Source: [Phialemoniopsis] sp. UDSM-2020
Taxonomy: Eukaryota; Ascomycota; Sordariomycetes; Thyridiales; Thyridiaceae
Assembly (NCBI GenBank): GCA_018873225.1
Contig: JAEILZ010000001.1
Coordinates: forward strand, 5,146,001-5,210,000
DNA: 64,000 nt
Direction: 5' to 3'
The notes beneath the pieces are model-generated. The model saw only the letters and a program-made list of their open reading frames with translations, did no database searches and was not told the origin of the DNA. Numbering within the stretch: position 1 is the stretch's first letter; each line of letters begins with the position of its first letter. Below, one piece after another: positions 43,965 to 54,715 of this stretch. The position numbers and the translations under genes are program-made.

Positions 43965-44703
43965 ATGGCAGCCATAGCACCCGCAGATATAGGCAAGGCC
44001 CAGAAGTTGCTAGAGATTACCCGAATCTTCCACGCTACTCCGAAGCTGGTGAAAGATGTTCTAGCACTTCTAGCCTGCGCCAAGAGGCCAACAAAGGTGT
44101 GGGTTCGAGAGGTATGACATGATCCTCTATGCTTTTACTTAGCGCTGGTCAAATAGCTGACTTAGACAACTTCAACATTAGGCCCGGCTTGATTACAAGT
44201 TGGTGGCGCATCTCCTGGGTAACCGTAACCCAAGGACCGCATATAGTCTCCCTCGAGATCTCGACAAGCACGCAGCGAAAATGCGAAAGGCCATCGGGGG
44301 CGGGGATCCCGTCGCCGGCGCGCTGCTTAAGAAGGGCCGCATCATCCTCCTAAAGCGCCCTCGTGTCCTGAGGGCTGCCGACCACGCCGACGATGGCCCT
44401 GATGAGGGTGCCGGCGCGCAGTCAAGCCGCGAGGATACGATGGATGTGTTTGACGAGGAGATGGATCAGAACCTTGACCCAGACAACGACGATGAATGGG
44501 ATACCGAGGACGAATGGGACAAGGACGACGCCGACCAGGAGATCAAAGAGGAGTACAACGAGGATGTCGATATGGATCTTCAGGACTACGACGAGAACAA
44601 TGACGAGGAACAGATGGACGATGCCTGGGCTGAGTACTTCGCTCAGCGCCAAGCATCGTTCGAGGCTGAGGCTGAATCTCAGCAGGCCGATCTAGGCCTC
44701 TAG
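43965..44703 (+). CDS. family copy D, small acidic probable nuclear protein
   Basis: Exons are 43965-44111 and 44182-44703, giving 222 residues, the same exon sizes as copy C. The exon 1 module is closest to copy B (31 of 49 identical; IFHATP, WVRE). Exon 2 has ARLDYKLVAHLLGNRNPRTA, YSLPRDLDKHAAKMRKAIGG, DPVAGALLKKGRIILLKRP, a strongly acidic stretch, IKEEYNEDVDMDL and the conserved end AWAEYFAQRQASFEAEAES. The 3' part of the intron (TGACTTAGAC...ACATTAG) is conserved with copy B. The reading frame is intact throughout, so this and copy C are the best candidates for functional members. Confidence 0.85.
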
Positions 44704-45425
44704 GCTTGGCAGCGGCTTGAAGGGATGACGCAGCTTGATTTTCTTACGGAAGTAGACCCAAGAAGCCTAAGAATTCGCGCGAGTTATTTGTACGAGGGAT
44801 GAAGCACCGGAATAGGGGATCGTGCTTCTCTGGTCACACAGGGATTATCCAAAGTTCCCGCTCATAGACAGCAAGGAACTCTAATCAACTGTAACAAAAG
44901 AATCAAGTCAATCATCTGTCTGAAACGTAAAAGTGTTTGCATGGCCTCTCTCTGTTAGTCTTCTGTTTGTGGCTTTGACTCCTTTCGTTTGCTGTGATAC
45001 AGAAACTTTCATGTCGTTGGCGGGCTGCAGAGTCGTATAAATACATGAAAAGAACAGGTGCTTCAACTTGTCTCTAAATCAGATGCACAAGAAACATCAG
45101 GTTGAGCGGAACTGATCTATTTTCTGGCTTTTACTGTTTTTATATATCATGACATATTATTTTCTATTGCCACAGCTCCTTTCCTGGCTTTAGCAGGAGG
45201 CACAGTGCTTGTGACAAGTAAGACCAAAGCCAAACTCAGTGGATTTGGGACGAGCCTACTGTCTCCTTTTCAACGGACCATAGTTAAACCAGGGCAGCTC
45301 CCCCACCGCTAATTATTCATTATGGCCACCCGCCCAAGCCAGTTTTGCTTCACCATCAAATCTATCCAACAAAAAAAGACAGCAAGCTTCTCATCCGAGA
45401 CATCAACTGCTTGTCAACCACCAAG
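44704..45425. other. intergenic between copies D and E
   Basis: No gene, relic or repeat of note. AT-rich in the middle. Confidence 0.5.
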
Positions 45426-45953
45426 ATGCCTTCTCTCAAGAATCCGAAGATGGCACTCACCGCCGAAGAGCAGGCTCAGGTCGTCCAGCTGATGAACAAC
45501 TTCGACGTCAGCACCCGGGACATGAAGCTCGCCGTGGTCGTACTAGCAGCCACCGAGAACCTCATGGGCATGTACGAGTATACGGTATGACAACAGTCCC
45601 TGCTCAAGACAACAAGTTCTAACTAATTCTGACAATGATTTCAGGGTCCAGTTCGATGGAATAAAGACTTCCTGCGATCGGCAATGGGTTACACCAACTT
45701 GGGAACCCACAACAACATTCCCCGAAACTTGAAACGCTTCCAGGAGCGCATTCTCGTGCGCTTCATGGAGCGCGACCCCAGCACAACGTCTATGTTTTCT
45801 CTCGAACATGTCGCCCGATATTACGAGAAGAAAGCGAAGGACGCGGCTCGCGGACAGCGTACTATTTTGGCCCGGAGGAAGCGATTCTTGGCCCGAGCCA
45901 AGAGAGCCACGGTCGCCAAGAAGGCTGGAAAGAAGAAGTCTACCAAGGGTTGA
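45426..45953 (+). CDS. diverged family copy E with lysine-rich tail
   Basis: Exons are 45426-45584 and 45645-45953, giving 155 residues. Layout parallels the family: a 53-codon first exon (ALTAEEQAQVVQLMNNFDVS, TRDMKLAVVVLAATE), a phase-0 intron, a second module (GPVRWNKDFLRSAMGYTNLG, NNIPRNLKRFQERILVRFME) in which the Pro-Arg core remains, then a basic tail (RTILARRKRFLARAKRATVA, KKAGKKKSTKG) in place of the acidic tail of copies B-D. Sequence identity to them is low, so membership rests on gene structure, position and the IPRN/LPRE core. The tail resembles histone H1-type or nucleolar-targeting tails. A second ATG at 45450 could also be the start. Confidence 0.7.
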
Positions 45954-46399
45954 GGAAGGATATCTTGCTTGGGCACTGGCCACTGCGCGTCACGGTTGTG
46001 CGAGTATTGAGAACGATTGCATCAAGATAACAATAACCAAAAAATACAAACAACTGGCCTTATAGCCGGTGAATACAAAGACTCGTTCCATCCACACAAA
46101 AGTGATTTCGACAAGGACTTCCCTTTGTAATTCGCAACTTTGAGCGGCCTGATGATTATGATGCCCAGGCTGGTTGTGATAATTACTTCTCTGTGATATT
46201 CTTCTAATTATCTATTATATTAAAGCATATCCTTTTGGATAGGGGTAGTCATTCTAATGGTGTTGATAAATGCAACGCTTTTGATCATGACGTCGTGGTG
46301 ACTCGCCATACAGTCCTCCTTTAGTTGGCCTTGTTCCATTCACACAAGGCACAATATCTCCCCACTCTAGTTTTGAAAGATACTCTTACTTCTCGCCCC
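45954..46399. other. intergenic between convergent genes
   Basis: 3' flanks of copy E and the MCT-type transporter, AT-rich. Nothing else is seen. Confidence 0.5.
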
Positions 46400-48031
46400 T
46401 CAGCATTTCCCCTTCCAGTTCCACCCTACCATAAACCACCTCGCCAGCATCAGTCCGCTGAATGCAACGAGCATCGACACACCAGCCCATATCTGCGGCG
46501 CCCTGTACCCTCCGGTAGCAGTCCCGATCGCACCGCCAATCGGCGGGCCCGTCAGCGTCGCGATCGACAAGATGCTGAACATCATACCCAGCCTGACGCC
46601 CATCTTGTCCAGCCTCTTGGTAATACTCGCAATCGTCGTCGGCATCAGACTCTGCATGGCACCCGAAAGCAGGCCCGCAAAGGCCGTGAAGAGATACAAT
46701 CCAGGGATGCTGCTCACGGCGAGCCAGCACCAGACGATAATGGTGAAGAAGACAGACGAGCCCGTGATGACGTTGAGCGGGCCTATGCGATCCGACAGCC
46801 AGGGGATGACAATACGCGCGGGCAGGCCGGCGCCGTTGATGATGACGACGAGGGTGGACGCTGCCTCGTAGGACAGGCCGAGTTGCTGGATGCCGTAGGA
46901 GGCGACCTGCAAATCTGGTTAGTCTCTCCGATGCATACACGATCATGAATGAGAAGGATCAACACTCACATAGTAAAACGTATAGTAGCTAGCCCACACA
47001 AAGAAGAACAAGCCAGCAATGTACGCATCGTACTCGCCGTCCCTGAAAGCCTTGAGATCGACCACGGCGCCCGACCGGCGGGGCGGCAGCCTCGACCGCA
47101 GGAGCGCAAAGGCGCCAACGAAGCAGGCCAGATTCACAAAGCCCATGACACGCGTCGTCCACATGAAGCCCACGCGGGGCAGCAGCTGGCGCACGATGAG
47201 CGGGTAGACCACGCCCCCTGTCGAGTTGCCCGTCGTGGCCAGGCCGATGGCCAGCCCGCGGCGAGAGCTGAACCACGTCGCGACGAGCGCGAGCGTCGGC
47301 GTGAACAGGATGCCGCTGCCCAGGCCCGACATGATGCCCTGCGTGATGAGCAGCTGCCAGTACTTGGGCTGCGCGCTCGCGCTCATGGCGAAGATGCCCG
47401 CGACCTGCAGGACGGCGCCCGTGGCGAAGGTCGGGCGGAAGTAGCCCGCGTCGAGCAGGCGGCCCGTGAAGACGCCGACGGCGGTCGTCAGGCAGCCCTG
47501 GAGGGAGCCGATCCACGAGATGGCCGAGGGGTCGGCGTCGACGATGCCCGAGGAGGTGTAGTAGGACTGGAAGGAGCCGAACGAGTTCATGTAGCCCCAG
47601 GTCGCGAAGAGGACGAGCCAGCCGGCGACGACTTGGGACCAGGCCTGGGCGCCGCCGTCCGGGGCGGGCGGCAGGACGATGGCAGTGGAGCGGGTGTGGG
47701 TGAGGCTGGCCGAGGCGAGGCGGCCGAGGGCGGTGCCGTCGTCCAGGGCGCCGGCGGCGGGGTCATCCCGTTCGTCCTCGGTGTCGGCGCCGTCGTCATG
47801 TTCGCCATTTTGGCGCGGATGAGGTGATGTCGAAACCTGGGGCCCCGTCTTGATCTTTTGAAAGTGGCGCCGTTCCGTGGTGTTGTGGCTGCTGCTTTCT
47901 TGGCTGCTGCCGAGCTCTAGATCGTGGTGGGCTTCTTCCTCCTTGGCCGCCATGTCGGCTAGGGTGTCCTGGCTGCCGGCCGGATGTTGATGCTCCGGGG
48001 ATAGGGGTGGTTTCTCAGACATGTCGGGCAT
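46400..48031 (-). CDS. MFS transporter, monocarboxylate (MCT) type
   Basis: Exons in transcript order are 48031-46970 and 46906-46400, giving 522 residues. A long hydrophilic acidic N-terminus (about 115 residues) precedes PPAPDGGAQAWSQVVAGWLV, the Asp-Gly-Gly signature that opens TM1 of the MCT/MCH family, then NSFGSFQSYY, WIGSLQGCL, GILFTPTLALVATWFSSRRG and GVVYPLIVRQLLPRVG. Exon 2 adds the last TM helices, with LSDRIGPLNV in the loop and GPPIGGAIG. Fungal members move monocarboxylates, riboflavin, siderophores or unknown metabolites across the plasma membrane or vacuole; the substrate cannot be told. It separates the tandem small-protein copies from the inverted copy. Confidence 0.9.
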
Positions 48032-49864
48032 TGTCTGCTGTTGCTTTTCGTATATGTATATGTTGCGAGCATGGGATCTCGCAGAAAAGAACAGACTTGA
48101 CGAACAATTCGATCATTGAATAAGGGAGAGATAGGCAAAATGTGCTATGAACCAGCAAGATTGAAATGAGAGGCCAATAAGAAAAAATGGAATGGAAACG
48201 AGGGAGTGGCGTGAAAAGCTAGCTTCTTCCCAACCAACCCAAGTGGAGATGCAAAAGCGCAAAAGTCTCGAACTTGTAAAAAAAGGGTGGGACCCGCGCC
48301 GACTTCGGGTCCCAGGATGCGCTCCAGTGTGGGAACCCGCCGTCGGATCGGACCCATGATTTTAAAGGGTACCCATTCAGGCTTCACTGCAGCAGGCCGA
48401 CCGATGATCTTACTTCGGTGCCCGGCTCGATGCGGCCGGTCTGCGGTGTGGCAGTCTCAAGTCGTTGCCACATCGATTGGCTGCACCGAAGGGTCACGAG
48501 CTGGTCTCCTGCTCACTGGGTGTGCATGCCGCCGAACCATACGGCGCATCCGGTGCGGAGAAGCATACCCCGACGGGGTCTGAGGGTCACGTCTTATCGG
48601 CGCCAAGAACTGGGGAGTGACCCGCTGGCATGCATGCATGACTGGTGAGAGGCTCAAAGAGGGGTCCATCTCCGCGCGACTCCGATGTGTGCTGGCATTG
48701 AAGTCCGGACTCGGGCCGCTCGTGGACGCCGCTGTTCCATACCTTGCCGGCATTGATCAATATGACTGCCCTGTCTCGCTGTGACTTACCGCATGCAGGG
48801 TCGGCTGGCAACTCTTCCAGACCGCCACGAGGTGCATCGTCACTTGGAAAGGGGAACGGGACACAGCATCAGACCAAAAGCAACAAGCAGCGCCGAGACG
48901 CGGGCATGTACGCCGACTTCGCAGATGAAAGATGTGACGCTATCCCTGCAAGAATATAACTGTGCAAGAGATGACAAACAGCATTTTCAGCGTCACCCAG
49001 CAAGCTGTTCGCTCCGTTCATCCTCCCATTAGGTAGTTTCCACTCCTTTGTTGCCGTATGTCACGCCCTTTCTACGCCTAGCAGCCTTGATAGCCAATTT
49101 TGCCCGTTCATCTGGCTGCATCGGTTCATCTATCTGTGTGCTCATCCCTACCCATCTCAAAGCCCTCTTCCTAGCCCTTGATCTCTCGTCTCTGTCAATT
49201 CCACATCAGAATCCTTGCCTGTCTGCCCTGACAACAAATCGGGCTGCAGTACGCTGTGCTGATATGGTCATCACGGGAAAGGCTCTGGGTGTTTGGTATA
49301 GTCGTTGCTGTTGCTGTAAAAGGTGTGGGCGAGGTCGCGAGCTTGCACGCACTCGATGGATTAGCACGCGTCTAATGTGACCGATAAGTCAATTTCTTAT
49401 ATACGCCATCGCATCAAGTGGCCACTCACTCAAAGGTACCAAACCTTGCGTAAATTTAAGTTGAGGAAGTTGTCAGTGTCGGTGTTTCCGTCGGGACCAT
49501 ATCAGACGTCCTGAACAGGTTTGATCCAATTGCATCGATTTGACATCTCGATAGCATTAGTGGATCATTTGAAGAAGTGAAGCAAGAAACAAGTTGCACC
49601 TCCTTGAATCTTGATGAGTTAGCGGGACCCTTCCAGTGCCGAGTTGAATGCAAACAAGTCAAGCTAGTTGACGAGGATATCACCATCACGCGATATTCAA
49701 ATTGAAAGTCACAAGCATGTCACATGTCGACAAAGTCTTTCGTGTCCCGAGAGGCAAGTGTCCTCCAATCATTCCATTTCTCTTAAAAGTTTTAACCCCC
49801 TCGGGGGACGCGACCGACCAAACCAGAACTTCCTCCATGGTGCTCGGGATTAATCCCGCAAGAC
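48032..49864. other. intergenic
   Basis: Promoter of the MCT-type gene and 3' flank of the inverted copy F. Open frames here are short and lack family resemblance. No relic module of the small-protein family was found on either strand by eye. Confidence 0.45.
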
Positions 49865-50557
49865 TTAGTTGCGGCGGCGCTTCTTGGAAGGCCGGGCGGC
49901 GGCGGAGTCGTCCTCGTTGTCAGAGGCAGCAGCCTCAGCAGCCTCGCCAGAGGCGGGACCAGCAACTTGGGGAGGGCTGGGTCGGCTATCCGGCAGAGGA
50001 GTGCGGCCGGCGGGAGTCTGACGGCGAGGGGGAGACGGAGCAGAGGCAGAGGCAAGCGCAGAAGTCGAGGCCGGAGCAGAAGCAGCCGGGGCGGGCGCGG
50101 GAGAAGACGGAGCAGACGGCGAGGCGGGCGCGGGAGCAGACGGAGCAGACGGCGGGGCAGCCGAACCAGGCGCAGAACCGGTGCCGGCGGCGTTGGCAGG
50201 GGCGGCGGCGGCGGAAGCGGCGGCCCGAAGGCTCGGGAGCTTGCTTCGGGCGGCCTGCACCATCGCAAACACTTCCCGCGGCATGTTGCGGCCAGAGCCC
50301 GCCGCAACCTCCATCAGCTCCGAATACAGAGCATAGTTCGGCTTCATCTGTTATTTTCTAGTTAGTTCAAGAAGGCAGGGCATTGTAGAGAGAGATGTCA
50401 GCAATCGACTTACGGTTTTCATGGCGGCCTCCCACTCGCCTTCGTCAGCCCGGGACGCGGCGAGCATGCCGAGAATCTTCTCGACGTCTCGGATCGAGAG
50501 GCCATACGACTTCACGATCTCAAAGAGCTCTCGTGCGTCCTCTTCGTCGTTGGCCAT
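49865..50557 (-). CDS. family copy F (inverted), small protein with Ala/Pro tail and basic end
   Basis: Exons in transcript order are 50557-50414 and 50347-49865, giving 208 residues. Exon 1 (48 codons) is MANDEEDARELFEIVKSYGL, SIRDVEKILGMLAASRADEG, EWEAAMKT. After a phase-0 intron, exon 2 begins MKPNYALYSELMEVA, then NMPREVFAMVQAARSKLPSL, a long Ala/Pro/Ser-rich low-complexity region and a C-terminus SAAARPSKKRRRN, a likely nuclear localisation signal. It lacks the acidic tail of copies B-D. It is the closest intact relative of the relics at 33464, 34629 and 36021, which share MAND/LAND and LGMLAASRAD. So two subfamilies exist, MAAI-type and MAND-type. Function unknown. Confidence 0.85.
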
Positions 50558-51347
50558 TTTTGCCGTAGTGAGCGCCTTGAGTGACTTGTTGGCTTGAATT
50601 GAGGTGAAAGGACTTGACCAAGCTGGATGGCTTGGTGAGAGAGGTGAGGTCTTTCGAGTCAAAAAAGGAACGAAAAGGGCGAAGTTCCAGACTTGACGAG
50701 GAAGAAGGGAAGAAGAAAGGAAAGAGAGATAGGCGGGCTCCTTTTATAGGAGTAAGTTGGTGGGAGGAGGGGCGGGGCTGCAGCCGTGTCTGAATGATCA
50801 CCAACCCAGTGATTCACTAGGAGACAATGGCCCCTCCTCCCACCCTATTTTGTGTGGAAAGCACAGGGCGCCGAGGCTGTGAGAAGGGCAATCAAGCCCT
50901 GAATTCAAACCCTAATTGTGCACAGGGCGACTTGCAGCAGTGCATGTAGTACTGCGAGCTTAGAGGCTCACAGTGTCTGCTGCAACAGCCTTTGTTCATC
51001 ATTATGATCCAAGAACCTTAGACCATTTGATGATTGTCGTCAACAGGTACTTGCTCTGACAAGTGTGGAGTTCTAGACACTCATAGGAGATCTCTGCAAG
51101 TTGGAAAGAGCTGGTGTTTGATATCCCAGAGAGGGCCCTCGCTGCTCTCGACTTGCTGTTCCGCAACTGTTGTTTGGTCTGGCTAACCCTCAGTGCTCTG
51201 GCATGAGAAAGAAGGATGGTCAATTGCCTTGAGAATTTGGTATAGTTTGATATCGCTTTGCAGCAGCAAATTTGATGTTACATCCCACAGAACGGCATAG
51301 TGATGGTGACTAAAGCAGTTCCTCTTAATCAAGTCTCCTCCTTACAA
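50558..51347. other. intergenic
   Basis: Promoter of copy F, including a CT-rich leader, and 3' flank of the Zn2Cys6 gene. No gene was recognised. Confidence 0.5.
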
Positions 51348-53911
51348 TCAGCAATCGCGACCCTCCTGAAGCAAAGTCCCTGCAACCGATGCCGAGCCCG
51401 ACGAAGTCGCGTCGTCGACATCCGACTCCCGGTATGCCGCGATGAGGTTCTCGACACGCTTCGAGTCTGGGTTCTCGACAACATTGACGGCACTGACGGG
51501 GAAGCTCGACCGAACGTGCTGAGTGATGAGCTCCTTCTTCATCCGCTCGGCCGCGGCGGCGACCTCACCGTCATGGCCCTTTCCACCATCATCTCCTTCC
51601 ACAACGTACCCGGCCTCGCGAAAGACCAGGTTTCTCTCTGCCTGTGGGATACGCTCGCGCAGCAGACAGAAAATTGTTTCGTTGAAGTAAGACTGACGCG
51701 CGAAGTTCTTGGTGCCGGTAACGGCAAGAATGAGCAGAGAGCGAACTGCCTCGATGACACCCGGCATAAGCCGGTCGGGCGTCGGGGACAGAGCAGACAA
51801 ATTGCAGAGGGTTTGTGCAGCGGCGAAGCCGTGGAGAATATTGAACTGGGTCAAGAGCGCCTCATATGACTCGAAACCGTGACGCAGGTAGTAAAGTCGG
51901 TAGAGGGTCTCGAGGCGGATTTTGGCGTCGAGAACGATGGCATCTGGCGACGAGTTGTCGTCTGGCGCAACGTTCATGGTGTCGAACACGTGCAGCTCTG
52001 AGGTTGTGAATCCCTCAAACAGCGAAATAACGACGCAAAAGTAGTGCATGCTGCGAAGAGAATGTCAGGCCCAACCCGGATGAACATGATGTCGTATGGC
52101 ATGAGCCCACATAGAAGCAACAAACATACTGGACATTAAGTTGGTAGGGCAGGACCGTGCGTTTGACTGAAAGAGAGTCGGGCAGCTCGTTGTAAAAAGC
52201 GATAAGTCGAGCGTGTAGGCGGCGTGCCTGGTGTAACGTCATCTTGGTCTTCTCCCCAAGGGCAGTAAAGGCAGTCTGAGACACGTCGTTCATGATACAT
52301 CTGAATTGTGATGTGGCTTTGAAATGATCTCCGTGACGAATCGACATGGGCTGCTTGCTTGTAGGATACATGATATATGTCCGCGGGTACCACGAGGTCT
52401 CGTCCCTCGGATCAACCAGAGGGTGATGAGGTGGATCGAGTATGAGTGGCGGTTTGAAAAAGTGGTAACAAAAAGTACTAGAAGCAAGAAACCAAAATAA
52501 AGCGTCAGTACTCAGCTGAATAGTCTCGAATTTGTAGAAGGAACGAGGGCACCTTACGATTGCCAACAAAACACAGCCCATGCGGTGAGGGCACGAGCCG
52601 CTCGCATACTCTTGCCCAGCGAGGGAGGAGACGGATCAAACAATTTCATAGCATTGGCCGTAGCTACGAGTTGTAGCGTGTATGCCCAACCGATCTTGTC
52701 GATACCATTCATATTGCAAGCCATAGCCATGATGAGAGTTGCTTGGATGGTAGGAATGTCTTTCCTATCCATGTCGACCTCTTTCAGCCGCCTTGCCTCG
52801 GCGTTGAACTGGTACTGCAGCGTTTCTGGGTTCCAGAACTCGTATCCCTTCTTCAACTTGGAATATCCTTGCTGTGTGGGTTCGTGAGCGTTCAACGAAT
52901 GCATGAGTCGAGGGTATAGGTAATGGCGGTCAGACACTTACGCAAGCTGCTCCCAGGACGGCATTGACGAGATAAGATGAACAATATCGCTGTCGTCCAG
53001 TCACCATATCGCCGAGGAACTGGTCCATATTGAGAAGAGTAAACATTGGATATTGATGCATGAAATAACTGTGGAGCAGGTCCCGAAGTAGCTGATCATC
53101 ATTGGAGACGGAAGTCCACTTGGACGGCTGGACGGCGTCAAGGTGGGGGTGGACGAGCCTGGCTGCGTGGTAGGGGACGCGGTATGGTATGTCCAACTCC
53201 ATCCTAGCGAGGGCTGTCTTGGTTTCACATATGCCGGATTGCTGGCTGAAAACGCTATGTACCGACTTCGTGTAGATGGGGGAGTTTGTATACGGGTTGC
53301 TGCGGCGTTGCAGGTAGGCGGGAATGTCCCAGATTCTGGGGAAGCTGTACCAGTATGAGGTACTGGGAGCAACAGACAGCTCGGAAAAAATGTCATTGGC
53401 CTGTATCTGGCGAAGCACAGTACTGACGTCCTGGCTGCGCTTAATACTGCGGAGTATCTCCAATGATTCGTCCTCGGGTGTGGCCTGCAAGATGTGATAG
53501 AGTTCCTGGTAAGCCTTGAGTTCGCTTTCGATGTCGTTGATCTTGCGCTTCAGGTTCGTTGAAGTATCTCCCTCGACATAAACACACTCGATATCCCGTT
53601 TCTTACAGTTGGAGCATTCGGGCCGGGCGGCATCGCACTAGACGGATCATCAGCAAGCTCGAGGCGACGTTGCTGATCCCTTACGAGGACGAGAAGAGAC
53701 AGAAGTATATTACCTTACACTTGCGTTTCCGGCAGGATTGACAAGCATTCTCGACGTGAGCTCGTTTGGGGATCTTGGACTTGACAGGGACAGCAATTGG
53801 ACTCCGGGACAGTAAAGCTTGTGCTCGCACCGCATCCTCAGACAGGGGCGCAGGCACAAGCCTGCGTAGGGGCTGAGATGGCGGGCAGGCCGCGTTCGCT
53901 GGGGCTGACAT
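51348..53911 (-). CDS. Zn2Cys6 transcription factor with Fungal_trans domain
   Basis: Exons in transcript order are 53911-53714, 53637-52942, 52871-52558, 52477-52130 and 52050-51348, giving 752 residues. The zinc cluster is canonical (Cys57, 60, 67, 74, 77, 84; ACQSCRKRKCKC, CSNCKKRDIEC), split by intron 1 after Lys66, and is followed by a coiled coil (NLKRKINDIESELKAYQELY). The middle homology region includes LLHSYFMHQYPMFTLLNMDQ, YLVNAVLGAACQGYSKLKKG, AYTLQLVATANAMKLF and ALTAWAVFCWQ. The start at MSAPANAACPPSQP is the first ATG in the frame; the frame is open upstream. Layout resembles NIT4/amidase-type regulators but the target is unknown. Confidence 0.88.
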
Positions 53912-54715
53912 TCGAACTTGACAAGGCAAACCAATCAATCGACGGTGCAATTGACTCCGAATGAGGTCCGCTCTTAGTGTAGACTCGGTGGTCGTTGTGG
54001 TGAGAAGGGTAGAAGTCGGATCTAGAGTCCAGCTCAGAGATGAGCGCTGAGATGAGAAGTTGCCGTGCTGCACGTGCGCACGCAGGCTGCTCTTGCGTCT
54101 TCTTTCTCATCAATCTGGTGAAGATGGACTCCTGTTTCGGTTGTTGTCTTGTCGAAATATTTGCTTGTGCTTTCCTTTTTCAGTGGTACGTCATGTTTCT
54201 TGGGGCAAGAGGTCCTGGTTGGCTGGCCCAGGTGCTCCTGCCAAGCCCGGCTCCCTGCAGGTCGTAGCAGCAAACCAGTGGCTTCGAACTGGTGGGAATG
54301 TAAATGTTGTCGGTGACTTGAATTGAAAAGAAACATCGGAGTCGATCATCTTTCGGCTCTTGAAGTGCAACGGCTTCTTCGGCTCTCGTGCTCTTCCATG
54401 ATGACCAGTGGAGAATGGAGTGGGAGCGGTGTACCGGCTCTTGAGAAGCTGCGGAGATGCGGATGTGTGAGCCACAAAATGGCAACGCGCCTGAAGTGTA
54501 CTTTATTTATCATAACGAAGGTTTCTTTTGGATCAATTGTTGCGAAGTCCACGTCGGCGTGCCGATTGTACATGTTCGTCACGTTTCGTGACAGCGCTCC
54601 TTGCCCCTCCCGTTTCATCTTCATGCACCACGACGTAAACCCATGAGAAAACCACGCAGACGCTATGACTGAAGAGAACAAACAAGAAAAATGTAGGCAA
54701 AGGGGGAAAATATGT
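53912..54715. other. intergenic
   Basis: Promoter of the Zn2Cys6 gene and 3' flank of the methyltransferase. A 111-codon frame on the minus strand (54346-54681) has no recognisable domain and is not called. Confidence 0.45.

Noticed and set aside
33464..45953. Effector-type secreted proteins for the small tandem genes
   Set aside because: None has a signal peptide or Cys pattern; basic patches point to the nucleus instead.
38751..45953. RIP as the main cause of gene decay in the array
   Set aside because: Disabling changes seen include AAA to TAA and a one-base insertion, not mainly C-to-T, and copies C and D are not AT-enriched.
46949..47827. 292-codon open frame on the plus strand
   Set aside because: It is antisense to the first exon of the MCT-type transporter; translation is Arg/Gly/Ala-rich and shows no domain, as expected for a GC-rich shadow frame.
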